A stretch of DNA of 64,000 nucleotides from Anaerococcus sp. Marseille-Q5996 (GTDB lineage Bacteria > Bacillota > Clostridia > Tissierellales > Peptoniphilaceae). Positions 35,481-43,546 of this stretch are shown one piece after another (the first letter of the stretch is position 1; every line of letters starts with the position of its first letter). The stretch spans positions 431,843 to 495,842 of the forward strand of contig NZ_CAMPPE010000001.1 in assembly GCF_946893725.1 (NCBI RefSeq), in the 5' to 3' direction. The notes below the pieces were generated by a model. That model had not been told where the DNA came from, did not search any database, and worked only from the letters and a program-made list of their open reading frames with translations. The position numbers and the translations under genes are program-made.

Positions 35481-37362
35481 AGAAAATTTAGAAAACAAAA
35501 CAAAAGAATTTGAAATGTCTACCGACAAAAAATCTCATGGTTTCGATTGGACTTCCCTAAAAAAACTTTTTGCTTACCTATTTGAACAAAAGTGGCAATT
35601 AGTAGTTGTTTTTGTATGTGTAATATTATCTGCAATCACCCAAGTTTGGGGCATTTCTATGTTGCAACCTATCATAGACAATAGCATTTTAAAGGGGGAT
35701 ATAGACGGGCTAAAAGCTGGCGTAATAAAAATGGCCATTATTTATCTGGTTTCAGTAATAACTACATTTATTTACAATAGGCTAATGATCCGCATAGGTC
35801 AAAGATCAATTAGAAATCTAAGAAATGATTTATTTATCAAAATCCAAAAGATGCCTATAAACTTTTTTGATACAAACCAACATGGCCAAATAATGAGTAG
35901 GTTTACAAATGATACTGACATACTTTCTCAGTCACTATCATCAACATTACCAACACTTATAAGATCGATTTTGATGATTATCGGTACAGTTGTGGTTATG
36001 ATTAGCCTTTCTCCAATACTTACCCTCATAATGTTTGTAGGACTTATTATTATGGTTTTGGTCTTAAAAAATATTGTAAGCAAGACTGGAAGATTATTTA
36101 AAGAATCACAAAAAAATGTATCAATACTCCATGGCTTTGATGAAGAAATGCTGTCTGGTCAAAAAGTTATCAAAGTTTTTAATAAGGAAAATGACATAAT
36201 TAATGAATTTGACCAAAAATCAGAAAACCTAAGATCATCAATGGCAGAAGCAATGGTAAATGCAGGAAAAATGATGCCATTTTTAGTAAACTCAATAAAT
36301 ATTATGTATGCAATACTTGCGGTAAGTGGGGTTATTCTCACTATAAATGGAAATATTACAGTTGGTATTTTAGCAACATTTTTAACAACAGCTAGACAAC
36401 TTCAAGCACCTATTTCAAATATTTCCCAACAAGCAAATGCAGTATTTTCTGCAATGGCTGGAGCAAGTCGTATATTTGAAATAATCGATATGCCAATTGA
36501 AGAAGACACTGGTTATATAGAACTAGTAAATGCACGTATAGATGAAAATGGCAATGCTATTGAGTGTACAGGAGACAGATGCTATTCTTGGACATGGCTT
36601 GAAGATGGAAAGAGAGTTTATAAACAACTTGAGGGTAGAATTGACTTTGAAAATGTAGATTTTTCTTATAATGGAAAAGATAAAATCCTTAAAGATGTAA
36701 CATTTTATGCAAATCCAGGTGAAAAAATCGCCTTTGTAGGCTCAACTGGAGCTGGAAAAACTACCATAACCAATGTAATAACTAGATTTTACGAAATCGA
36801 TGAGGGTTCAATTAAGATTGATGGCATTGATACAAGAAATATTAAAAAAGACCATCTAAGAAAAGCCTTTGGTATGGTGCTTCAAGATGTCAATTTATTT
36901 ACAGAAAATGTTAATGAAAATATCAGATACGGAAAATTAGATGCAAGCCAAGAAGAAATCTTAGAAGCAGCTAAACTTGCAGGAGCAAATGGATTTATAA
37001 GTAGACTGCCAGAGGGATATGAAACAGAAATTAATGGAGATGGATCATCACTTTCAGATGGACAAAACCAGTTAATATCTATATCAAGAGCAGCGGTTGC
37101 AAATCCTCCAATGCTTATTTTGGATGAGGCGACAAGCTCAATTGACACAACAACTGAAATAAAAGTTACAAAAGCTATGGACAAACTTATGGAAGGATCT
37201 ACTTCTATAGTTATAGCCCACAGACTTTCTACAATTCAAAATGCTGATGTAATCATGGTTATGGAGCAAGGTAGAATTATAGAAAGAGGTAGCCACGATG
37301 AATTAATCAAAAAACGCGGCACATATTATCAATTATATACTGGTGCTTTGGAACTTGACTAA
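35473..37362 (+). CDS. ABC exporter half-transporter with catalytic ATP site
   Basis: This 629-residue partner of the preceding gene has a ~35-residue polar N-terminal extension, then six TM helices and an NBD with canonical Walker A GSTGAGKTT and Walker B LILDEATSSID. Its signature is LSDGQNQLI instead of LSGGQ. A polar insertion (about residues 350-395, containing ECTGDRCYSW) lies between the TMD and NBD. The start is ATG 35473 with AAAGGAGGGG upstream. Together the two halves make one canonical and one degenerate ATP site, as in TM287/288-like exporters. Confidence 0.9.
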   Translation: MSKENLENKTKEFEMSTDKKSHGFDWTSLKKLFAYLFEQKWQLVVVFVCVILSAITQVWGISMLQPIIDNSILKGDIDGLKAGVIKMAIIYLVSVITTFIYNRLMIRIGQRSIRNLRNDLFIKIQKMPINFFDTNQHGQIMSRFTNDTDILSQSLSSTLPTLIRSILMIIGTVVVMISLSPILTLIMFVGLIIMVLVLKNIVSKTGRLFKESQKNVSILHGFDEEMLSGQKVIKVFNKENDIINEFDQKSENLRSSMAEAMVNAGKMMPFLVNSINIMYAILAVSGVILTINGNITVGILATFLTTARQLQAPISNISQQANAVFSAMAGASRIFEIIDMPIEEDTGYIELVNARIDENGNAIECTGDRCYSWTWLEDGKRVYKQLEGRIDFENVDFSYNGKDKILKDVTFYANPGEKIAFVGSTGAGKTTITNVITRFYEIDEGSIKIDGIDTRNIKKDHLRKAFGMVLQDVNLFTENVNENIRYGKLDASQEEILEAAKLAGANGFISRLPEGYETEINGDGSSLSDGQNQLISISRAAVANPPMLILDEATSSIDTTTEIKVTKAMDKLMEGSTSIVIAHRLSTIQNADVIMVMEQGRIIERGSHDELIKKRGTYYQLYTGALELD

Positions 37363-37390
37363 AAAATCGCTCATTTTTGGGCGATTTTTT
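37361..37390 (+). terminator. Terminator of the marR-ABC exporter operon
   Basis: The stem AAAAATCGC / GCGATTTTT with a 10-nt loop is followed by T-rich sequence. It overlaps the stop codon. Confidence 0.85.
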
Positions 37391-37496
37391 ACATAAGTTT
37401 TATATTGTTTTTACCATAATTTTACTTATTAAGTGTGTAATTCGGATATATAAATAATGTAAGGACAAAGAATTTCGCAACCCTATGACTTACATA

Positions 37497-37522
37497 AAAA
37501 GAGCACCCTTAGGTGCTCTTTT
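37497..37522 (-). terminator. Terminator of the fetAB-like operon
   Basis: A perfect stem AAAAGAGCACC / GGTGCTCTTTT with a CTTA loop is placed just past the leftward permease gene. The ~105 bases between it and the previous terminator hold no gene; TGTAAG (37459) and CTTACA there can pair, meaning unknown. Confidence 0.85.
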
Positions 37523-37527
37523 GTGTT

Positions 37528-38319
37528 TTATTTTTCATTTGCCACTAATTGGCATTGGTTGTTAAAGAATCTTTTATAACCAAAACGTAAGAAAAAGAAT
37601 ACGCAAATTGTTACAGAACTTAAAATCGCAGTCATAATTGCAATTTGGTATCTTATGGCGATTAGGGGAGAAACACCACCTAAAATCTGACCGGTCATCA
37701 TACCAGGTAGAGTAATAATTCCCATATTCTTTATCCCATTTAGGCTTGGAGTAATAGCCGTATCAAAAGCATCTTGGATAATCTTATCCATAGCCATGCG
37801 AGGAGATGCTCCAAGCATCAAAGCTCCTTCTATATTTACTCTTTTATTTTCAATTGATTTTAACATTTGATTTAGGGCAAGATTTATACCAGTCATTGAG
37901 TTTCCGATAATCATTCCCCCAAGTGGTATTAAATATTGTGGGTCATAAATTGGATTTGGTCTTACAACAAGTATTAGGAAAAATATTAGGGTAAAAATTG
38001 TACCTATAAGTTGGGCAATAACTATTGATCCGATTAAGCCTTTTGATAATTGGCCCTTTTTAGTTGAAACAATATTAAAGATTGCAAAAAATTCCATTAA
38101 AAGAATCATCAGTGTTGATAAAACAATAGATGAGCTATCAAAAATATAAACTAAAACAAAACCAGCTATAAAAAGCTGTACGGTCATCCTAATAGTGCCT
38201 ATTATAAATTCTTTATTTCTATTTAGCCCATTAAAGGATGTAATAACCATGGCTATAATTACAAATACATAGGTTAAAAGCATTTGGCTATTGGTCAAAT
38301 TTATTACTGACTTATCCAT
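37528..38319 (-). CDS. fetB: FetB-type ABC permease (UPF0014)
   Basis: This 263-residue inner-membrane protein of the UPF0014 family has about seven hydrophobic segments. The family core LIPLGGMIIGNSMTGINLALN and LMLGASPRMAMDKIIQDAFDTAITPSLN is intact, as is TLPGMMTGQILGG. In E. coli FetAB exports or handles iron under oxidative stress; a similar role here is by homology only. ATG 38319 is chosen because GGGAGGG lies 6 nt upstream; it overlaps the fetA-like gene by 8 nt. Confidence 0.85.
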   Translation of the reverse strand: MDKSVINLTNSQMLLTYVFVIIAMVITSFNGLNRNKEFIIGTIRMTVQLFIAGFVLVYIFDSSSIVLSTLMILLMEFFAIFNIVSTKKGQLSKGLIGSIVIAQLIGTIFTLIFFLILVVRPNPIYDPQYLIPLGGMIIGNSMTGINLALNQMLKSIENKRVNIEGALMLGASPRMAMDKIIQDAFDTAITPSLNGIKNMGIITLPGMMTGQILGGVSPLIAIRYQIAIMTAILSSVTICVFFFLRFGYKRFFNNQCQLVANEK

Positions 38320-38941
38320 TATAAACCCTCCCATCAACAATTTTTATAATTCTATCGCTATATTTATCTGCCATAGAGTTTGAGTGTGTGACATAGATAA
38401 TAGTTTTATTTTGAGATTTAGCCATGTCGACCATTGATTTTATAACAAAATCTTCGGTGATATCATCGAGGGCAGATGAAGGCTCATCTAGCAAATAAAT
38501 ATCAGAATCTAAAAGCATTAGCCTTGCAATAGAAACCCTTTGTTGCTCACCACCAGATAAATTTTCGATATTTTTATCAAGGGGTTCATCAAGACTAACT
38601 TTATCCAAGGCTTTTTCAAGCTCACTATCAGCCAGATCATCTTTACCTTGAAATTTTCTACCCATTAGTAGATTTTCACGAATGCTTCCAGGAAAGCTTA
38701 CAGGACTTTGGGAAAGCATAGGAATTTTTCTCCTATATTCAACCGAGTTCATATGTGCAATATTTTCCCCATTTAGACTGATAGTCCCTGATGTTGGAGA
38801 AATTAATTTATTTATAAGTCTAAGCAAAGTTGACTTGCCAGACCCACTGGGTCCTATGATACAAGTAACCTCACCGAGATTGATAGTCAGATCATCAATA
38901 TCGATGATGTCCTTATATTTAACATGTTCAAATTTAAACAT
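38312..38941 (-). CDS. fetA: FetA-type ABC ATPase
   Basis: This 209-residue ATPase has Walker A GPSGSGKST, signature LSGGEQQR and Walker B IYLLDEPSSALD, with IPMLSQSPVSFPGSIRENLLMG at the Q-loop, as in FetA/YbbL. It couples ATP hydrolysis to the adjacent UPF0014 permease. GAGGA precedes its ATG. It is the first gene of a two-gene leftward unit with its own promoter and terminator. Confidence 0.87.
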   Translation of the reverse strand: MFKFEHVKYKDIIDIDDLTINLGEVTCIIGPSGSGKSTLLRLINKLISPTSGTISLNGENIAHMNSVEYRRKIPMLSQSPVSFPGSIRENLLMGRKFQGKDDLADSELEKALDKVSLDEPLDKNIENLSGGEQQRVSIARLMLLDSDIYLLDEPSSALDDITEDFVIKSMVDMAKSQNKTIIYVTHSNSMADKYSDRIIKIVDGRVYNG

Positions 38942-38977
38942 AATATCCTCAATTCATTTATAATATTTATCTAATAT

Positions 38978-39005
38978 ATTGTATAATAATCAGGGTAAAT
39001 TGCAA
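38978..39005 (-). promoter_or_regulatory. fetAB-like operon promoter
   Basis: On the minus strand TTGCAA (39000-39005) and TACAAT (38978-38983) are spaced 16 bp, upstream of the ATPase gene. Confidence 0.6.
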
Positions 39006-39014
39006 GAATAGAAT

Positions 39015-39043
39015 TTGACAAATAAACTTATAAAGCTTAGAAT
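39015..39043 (+). promoter_or_regulatory. tRNA-Gly upstream promoter (P1)
   Basis: TTGACA (39015-39020) and TAGAAT (39038-39043) are spaced exactly 17 bp. It would start transcription ~95 nt before the tRNA. Confidence 0.65.
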
Positions 39044-39102
39044 AAATAGGTATTCAAATTTAAGAAAACATCAAATTTAAATTAAGAAAAAATCAAAAAA
39101 AC

Positions 39103-39131
39103 TTTACAAAAGCGAATTTTAGTTGTATACT
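39103..39131 (+). promoter_or_regulatory. tRNA-Gly proximal promoter (P2)
   Basis: TTTACA (39103-39108) and TATACT (39126-39131) are spaced 17 bp, with the tRNA beginning 13 nt after the -10. Confidence 0.8.
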
Positions 39132-39143
39132 ATATTAGTACAT

Positions 39144-39218
39144 GCGGATGTGGCTCAGTGGTAGAGCATCGCCTTGCCAAGGCGAGGGTCGCGAGTTCGA
39201 ATCTCGTCATCCGCTCCA
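39144..39218 (+). tRNA. tRNA-Gly (GCC)
   Basis: This is a complete cloverleaf: acceptor GCGGATG pairs with CATCCGC, the anticodon loop TTGCCAA gives anticodon GCC between TCGCC and GGCGA, and the T-arm is GCGAGTTCGAATCTCGT. CCA is encoded (39216-39218). Confidence 0.95.
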
Positions 39219-39379
39219 TTTCACGCCAAATGGCGGTCGATATTTTATTATAATAGTAGAATATCAATTAATCGAAAATACCAGGTGGCGTTAATTGTTC
39301 TTATGATAGAATAATTGCTCGTTTCTTGGTTGTTTTTGTTTTTAAAAGAAGATAGTCCTTAACTAGGTAAATGGACTTT
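39219..39379 (+). other. Gene-free spacer between tRNA-Gly and the repeat array
   Basis: No coding region is seen. Hairpins are possible at CGCC-AAAT-GGCG (39229-39240) and at a 9-bp arm pair GATATTTTA / TAGAATATC just after it. The stretch 39355-39379 (GTCCTTAACTAG then GGACTTT) looks like a decayed half-unit of the adjacent 52-bp repeat. Confidence 0.5.
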
Positions 39380-39535
39380 CGTGCTTTGCACGACCATTCC
39401 ATGGAGGGTCCTCAACTAGCCGGACGGGCTTCGAGCTTTGCACGACCATTCCATGGAGGGTCCTCACCTAGCCGGACGGGCTTCGTGCTTTGCACGACCA
39501 TTCCATGGAGGGTCCTCATTTAGCCGGACGGGCTT
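39380..39535 (+). repeat. Three GC-rich 52-bp tandem repeats between two tRNA genes
   Basis: Units begin at 39380, 39432 and 39484 with an exact 52-bp period. They differ at only a few positions (CGTGC versus CGAGC in the first hairpin; AACT, ACCT, ATTT near the end). Each unit is about 60% GC in an AT-rich genome and holds a hairpin CGTGC-TTT-GCACG, the palindrome TCCATGGA and a hairpin AGCC-GGACG-GGCT. GGAC and GTCC in neighbouring positions can also pair. No ORF or family is recognised. Confidence 0.85.
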
Positions 39536-39539
39536 TTTT
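39522..39539 (+). terminator. Terminator-like hairpin at the end of the third repeat
   Basis: AGCC-GGACG-GGCT is followed by six T, unlike the first two copies. It ends 2 nt before tRNA-Cys. Confidence 0.5.
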
Positions 39540-39541
39540 AT

Positions 39542-39615
39542 GGCGCCATAGCCAAGTGGTAAGGCAGAGGTCTGCAACACCTTTATCCCCAGTTCAAATC
39601 TGGGTGGCGCCTCCA
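39542..39615 (+). tRNA. tRNA-Cys (GCA)
   Basis: Acceptor GGCGCCA pairs with TGGCGCC, the anticodon loop contains CTGCAAC (anticodon GCA), the T-arm is present, discriminator U73 is as expected for Cys, and CCA is encoded (39613-39615). No consensus promoter is seen directly upstream; the repeat array abuts it. Confidence 0.95.
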
Positions 39616-39621
39616 AATTTC

Positions 39622-39652
39622 AACTCTCATTTTGAATAATGAGAGTTTTTTT
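39622..39652 (+). terminator. Terminator of the tRNA unit
   Basis: A perfect 10-bp stem AACTCTCATT / AATGAGAGTT with a TTGAAT-type loop is followed by a T-run. Confidence 0.9.
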
Positions 39653-39665
39653 ATTGAGGAGCTTT

Positions 39666-40343
39666 ATGTTTATTATCAGTCACAAATCTACAAATGAATT
39701 TAAAGAATTTTTACAAAAAAATAATTTTGACTTTATTGAAACAATAGACAATCCAAATCTTGATCCTAGGATTGCTGACCATCCTGATTTGTCGATTTTT
39801 AGACTTGATGGTGAAAATATGATTGTTGATAAGAATGTTTTTAACTACTATCAAGATAAAATTTCTCATATAAATCTTATAGCTGGAGAGAGTGTGGCAT
39901 GTAAATATCCCTATGATTCTATCTATAATATTTATAAGGGATCTGACTTTTATATACATAATGATATTAGCGAAAAAAACATATTAGCTTTTCTAAGAGA
40001 TAATAGTTTTAAACATTATTTTGTAAAACAAGCTTATAGTCGTTGCTCAATAGTTCCTATGGGGGATAAAGTTTTGACAAGTGATTTTGGAATCTATAAG
40101 GCTCTTAAAGATAAAATCGACCTTGTCCTGCTAAAAAAAGAAAATATTCCCCTTGATGGATTTGATAATGGATTTTTGGGTGGGACCTGTGGATTTTTTG
40201 ATAATACTTTGATTTTTAATGGAAATATAGAAAAATTAAATAGTTATGAAATAATTAGAGATGAAGCTAGCAAATCTGGTATTGATCTTTTATATCCAAA
40301 AAACTGCGACTTAATTGATACTGGATCAATTTTATTTTGCTAA
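39666..40343 (+). CDS. DUF6873-like protein (probable GME/amidinotransferase-like fold)
   Basis: This 225-residue cytoplasmic protein resembles the DUF6873 family of clostridia, thought to have an arginine-deiminase-like propeller fold. Key segments are DPRIADHPDLSIFRLDG, VKQAYSRCSIVPMGDKVLTSDFGIYKAL, GFDNGFLGGTCGFF and LIFNGNIEKL. No reaction is known. ATG 39666 is chosen because GAGGAG lies just upstream; a longer frame would begin inside the tRNA terminator. The family assignment is from memory of conserved motifs. Confidence 0.65.
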   Translation: MFIISHKSTNEFKEFLQKNNFDFIETIDNPNLDPRIADHPDLSIFRLDGENMIVDKNVFNYYQDKISHINLIAGESVACKYPYDSIYNIYKGSDFYIHNDISEKNILAFLRDNSFKHYFVKQAYSRCSIVPMGDKVLTSDFGIYKALKDKIDLVLLKKENIPLDGFDNGFLGGTCGFFDNTLIFNGNIEKLNSYEIIRDEASKSGIDLLYPKNCDLIDTGSILFC

Positions 40344-40351
40344 CAATAGAT

Positions 40352-40393
40352 AATTATAAAAATAAAAGTATAATTATAAATATTTTTATAATT
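40352..40393 (+). promoter_or_regulatory. 13-bp inverted repeat upstream of brnQ
   Basis: AATTATAAAAATA (40352-40364) is exactly complementary to TATTTTTATAATT (40381-40393). A TATAAT (40369-40374) lies in the loop. It may be an operator or a weak AT-only terminator. Confidence 0.45.
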
Positions 40394-40407
40394 GTAGGAG
40401 TTTTATT

Positions 40408-41691
40408 TTGGATATTTTATTTATAGGATTTGCATTATTTTCTTTATTTTTTGGAGCAGGAAACCTAATTTTCCCGCCATTTTTGGGTAGGACTTACGGG
40501 TCAAATTGGCTTATTGCGAGCATTGGATTTATATTAACAGGAGTAGGGCTTGCTTCAGTTGCTGTTTACTCCATGGCAAAGAAAAATGGAAATATAAAAG
40601 AATTTACAAAGATTGGTGGAGAAAAATTAGGCAATCTTATTTTATTAATAATTGCTGTTGTTATTGGACCTCTTGGGGCGATTCCACGTACCGGGGCCAC
40701 TAGTGGTGAGGTTATGATGGCCTCAGGAATAAATATTTCCTATAATTTATTTATAATTTTATTTTTTTCTCTAACGTTAATATTTATACTAACTGATAAC
40801 AAGGTAATTGATGTAATTGGAAAATATCTGACACCACTTTTACTAATAGTTTTATTTTTTATGATTATTTCTGGGATTTTGAATCCTATTGGAAAGCCTG
40901 AGATGAGCTCACTAACTAAGCCATTTACTTTTACAAAATCAATTATAGAAGGCTATAACACTATGGATGCCTTGGCTGCAATTGTATTTGCTCCAATCAT
41001 AATTAAATCGCTAGTTGAAAAAGGATATGGAAACAACTTAAAGAAAAAATCTATCCAGGTAATCTTAATTGCGGCAGCAGGTCTGATTTTAGTTTATCTA
41101 TCACTTACATACCTTGGGGCAACTAGTACTGAATATCATCCAGAAATTAATTCTCGTGTTGAACTTTTAATTGTAATTGCAAATACAATAATGGGTTCTT
41201 TTGGAAAATATGTCTTGGCTGCAATTATAGTTTTGGCCTGTTTTACAACTTCTGTAGGACTTACTAGTTCAATTTCAGATATGTTTATCAAAATTTTTAA
41301 TGATAAAATTTCCTACAATATTACAGCGATAATAATAACAATTTGTTCAATAATTCTTTCAATGGTTGGGGTTGATGGGATAATTAATTTTACACTGCCA
41401 CTTTTAACCTTTGTTTATCCCTTAGTTTTGCTAATGATTATATTTAATTTGCTAAATTATGATTTTAATAAAAATCTAAGAAAAATTATATTTACTGTAA
41501 CAGGAATTATTTCTTTTCTTCAGACTTTTATCATGTATGTATCAATGTTAGATCAAAACTTAGGAATTAGTATGGAAAATAATTTAGCTTGGCTACCACT
41601 GTACGATTATGGTTTTCCTTGGTTGTTGCCATTTATAATTTTATTTATAATAGGGATTTTTAAAAGAGAAAAAAGTCAAACTTTAGTCTAA
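40408..41691 (+). CDS. brnQ: Branched-chain amino acid transporter BrnQ (LIVCS family)
   Basis: This 427-residue membrane carrier with about 12 TM helices imports Leu, Ile and Val with Na+ or H+. The N-terminal FALFSLFFGAGNLIFPPFLG and GPLGAIPRTGATSGEVMM are diagnostic of BrnQ. It starts at TTG 40408, with TAGGAG seven nt upstream and the family N-terminus intact. It is apparently monocistronic, with hisS having its own promoter. Confidence 0.92.
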   Translation: MDILFIGFALFSLFFGAGNLIFPPFLGRTYGSNWLIASIGFILTGVGLASVAVYSMAKKNGNIKEFTKIGGEKLGNLILLIIAVVIGPLGAIPRTGATSGEVMMASGINISYNLFIILFFSLTLIFILTDNKVIDVIGKYLTPLLLIVLFFMIISGILNPIGKPEMSSLTKPFTFTKSIIEGYNTMDALAAIVFAPIIIKSLVEKGYGNNLKKKSIQVILIAAAGLILVYLSLTYLGATSTEYHPEINSRVELLIVIANTIMGSFGKYVLAAIIVLACFTTSVGLTSSISDMFIKIFNDKISYNITAIIITICSIILSMVGVDGIINFTLPLLTFVYPLVLLMIIFNLLNYDFNKNLRKIIFTVTGIISFLQTFIMYVSMLDQNLGISMENNLAWLPLYDYGFPWLLPFIILFIIGIFKREKSQTLV

Positions 41692-41710
41692 TATTTATTT
41701 ATGTTATAAT
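41682..41710 (+). promoter_or_regulatory. hisS promoter
   Basis: TTTAGT (41682-41687) and TATAAT (41705-41710) are spaced 17 bp. The -35 overlaps the end of brnQ. Confidence 0.55.
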
Positions 41711-41735
41711 TGAAAAAAAGCCTAGGAGAGAATAG

Positions 41736-43028
41736 ATGGATATTATTAAACCTTCAACAATTGCTGGTGTAATGGAGCTACTTCCAGATAGCCAAGCAGT
41801 TTTTGACAGGATGAAAAATACAATTGAAGATACTTTTAAAGATTATGGATTTTTAGCAATAGATACACCTGTAATAGAAAAAAATGAAATTTTATTTGCA
41901 AAAGGTGGTGGAGAAACTGAAAAGCAAATTTTTGAAATAGCAAGTGATTCAAAAGATATGAGCTTACGTTTTGACCTTACAGTTCCACTTGCAAGATATG
42001 TTTCAGAACACTTATCAGACCTAAATTTCCCTTTTAAACGCTATCAAATTGGCAAAGTTTACCGTGGGGAGCGTAATCAAAAGGGTAGGTACAAGGAATT
42101 TTACCAAGCTGATATTGATATTATTGGTCACAATGACCTAGCTATCTATAATGATGCATTGCTTGCTAGGGTAATCTTTGAAGCCTTTAATAGAATAAAT
42201 TTTCCAAATATTACGTTTCACATCAATAATAGAAAATTATTAAATGGATTTTTCAAATCTCTTGAAATTGAGGATAGCACTGAGGTTTTAAGAACTATTG
42301 ATAAAAAAGATAAGATTGGAATAGATAAAACCAAGACACTTCTTACAGAAATAATTGGCGAAGATAAGGCTAATAAAACCCTAGAATTTATAAATGCAGA
42401 TAATCAAAATACTGAGATTTTAGATAATTTAGCAGGTTTTGCTGATAATGATTTATTTAAAGAAGGCCTGGAAGAATTAAAAACCCTTTATGATTACATG
42501 ATCAAATTTGGAATAGATGATAAAAATATCAAAATCGATTTAGCCATTACTCGTGGTCTTGATTATTACACATCTACAGTTTATGAAACCTTTATAAATG
42601 GTTACGAATCAATAGGTTCAGTATGTTCAGGTGGTAGATATGAAAATCTTGCTAGCAACTTTACCAAACAAAACTTACCAGGAGTTGGAATGTCAATAGG
42701 ACTTACAAGATTATTTTACCAACTTCAAGAACTTGGATTGGTTGAAGAAGAAAAATCATCAAAAATTGATTTTCTTATCCTACCAATGGATAAGGAATAT
42801 CATTTTTATGCAATAGATGTTCTAAAGAAGCTGAAAGACCAAGGCAAAAAGGCAGATATTTTCTTAGAAGATGGTAAATTTAAGAAAAAAATAAATTATG
42901 CAGATAAAATAAATGCAAAATATGCCGTAATAATTGGTGAAGAAGAAGTATCCAAAAATCAAGTATCCATCAAAAATATGGAAAGTGGAGAACAGTTTAA
43001 TAAAAATATAGAGGAATTGGATTTTTAG
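41736..43028 (+). CDS. hisS: Histidyl-tRNA synthetase
   Basis: This 430-residue class II synthetase charges tRNA-His. Motif 2 is KRYQIGKVYRGERNQKGRYKEFYQADIDIIG. The histidine-binding motifs are LAITRGLDYYTSTVYE and GSVCSGGRYENL, and motif 3 is GVGMSIGLTRL. A C-terminal anticodon-binding domain (from about 335) completes it. Length is typical. AGGAGAG precedes the ATG. It stands alone without aspS. Confidence 0.95.
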   Translation: MDIIKPSTIAGVMELLPDSQAVFDRMKNTIEDTFKDYGFLAIDTPVIEKNEILFAKGGGETEKQIFEIASDSKDMSLRFDLTVPLARYVSEHLSDLNFPFKRYQIGKVYRGERNQKGRYKEFYQADIDIIGHNDLAIYNDALLARVIFEAFNRINFPNITFHINNRKLLNGFFKSLEIEDSTEVLRTIDKKDKIGIDKTKTLLTEIIGEDKANKTLEFINADNQNTEILDNLAGFADNDLFKEGLEELKTLYDYMIKFGIDDKNIKIDLAITRGLDYYTSTVYETFINGYESIGSVCSGGRYENLASNFTKQNLPGVGMSIGLTRLFYQLQELGLVEEEKSSKIDFLILPMDKEYHFYAIDVLKKLKDQGKKADIFLEDGKFKKKINYADKINAKYAVIIGEEEVSKNQVSIKNMESGEQFNKNIEELDF

Positions 43029-43030
43029 GA

Positions 43031-43080
43031 TTGATTTTATTTCCAATTCCTGATATATTGGTAATGGATAATAATTTATC
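43031..43080 (+). promoter_or_regulatory. Superoxide reductase promoter with a palindrome
   Basis: TTGATT (43031-43036) and TATATT (43054-43059) are spaced 17 bp. The perfect palindrome GATAA-TAAT-TTATC (43067-43080) at about the start site resembles Fur/PerR-type boxes but is not a full match. Confidence 0.6.
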
Positions 43081-43100
43081 AAAAATTTTTGGAGGTACAT

Positions 43101-43463
43101 ATGAGTAAATTAACAGAAACAGTACAAACTGGTGATTGGGCAAGCGAAAAACACGTACCAGAAATTGATTTTGAAAGTGTTGACAACGGCAAAGTAAGAA
43201 TAAGAGCATCAGTTGGTAGTGAAATCGAACACCCAAATACTTTTGAACACCACATTGCATGGATTAAAGTTTTCTTCAAACCAGAAGGATCACAATTCCC
43301 AGTTGAAATTGCATCATCTGAATTTACAGCTCACGGCGAAGAAGATTTATTTACAGTTCCATGTGCAACAGGATACATAAAAGCAGATAAAAAAGGTACA
43401 ATCTACGCTCTAAGCTACTGCAATATTCACGGCTTATGGGAAAATTCTGCAGAATTAAACTAA
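43101..43463 (+). CDS. Superoxide reductase (neelaredoxin/class II desulfoferrodoxin)
   Basis: This 120-residue non-heme iron enzyme reduces superoxide to peroxide in anaerobes. The centre II ligands are visible: E16-K-H18, H44 and H50 in IEHPNTFEHH, C107 and H110 in CNIHGLW. The N-terminal rubredoxin-like desulforedoxin domain is absent, so it is the one-iron form. ATG 43101 is chosen with GGAGG 5 nt upstream. Codon use is regular and suggests good expression. Confidence 0.93.
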   Translation: MSKLTETVQTGDWASEKHVPEIDFESVDNGKVRIRASVGSEIEHPNTFEHHIAWIKVFFKPEGSQFPVEIASSEFTAHGEEDLFTVPCATGYIKADKKGTIYALSYCNIHGLWENSAELN

Positions 43464-43477
43464 TTTAGTTTTTAAAG

Positions 43478-43506
43478 TCAGGCAAGAAATTCTTGTCTGA
43501 TTTTTT
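43478..43506 (+). terminator. Superoxide reductase terminator
   Basis: The stem TCAGGCAAGAA / TTCTTGTCTGA (one G-U) is followed by six T. Confidence 0.85.
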
Positions 43507-43514
43507 AATGCAAA

Positions 43515-43546
43515 AAATCTCCCAAAACTAATTTACTGGGAGATTT
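43515..43546 (-). terminator. Terminator of the leftward deacylase unit
   Basis: The stem AAATCTCCC / GGGAGATTT is followed on the minus strand by a T-run. It overlaps the stop codon of the unknown gene at 43528. Confidence 0.8.

Noticed and set aside
39380..39535. CRISPR array
   Set aside because: The three copies are directly adjacent with no variable spacers, and no cas genes are present.
39639..39665. Longer start of the DUF6873-like gene
   Set aside because: It begins inside the tRNA terminator stem; the GAGGAG site supports ATG 39666.
42997..43279. Leftward frames opposite the superoxide reductase gene
   Set aside because: They overlap a well-supported enzyme gene on the other strand and have no recognisable motifs.
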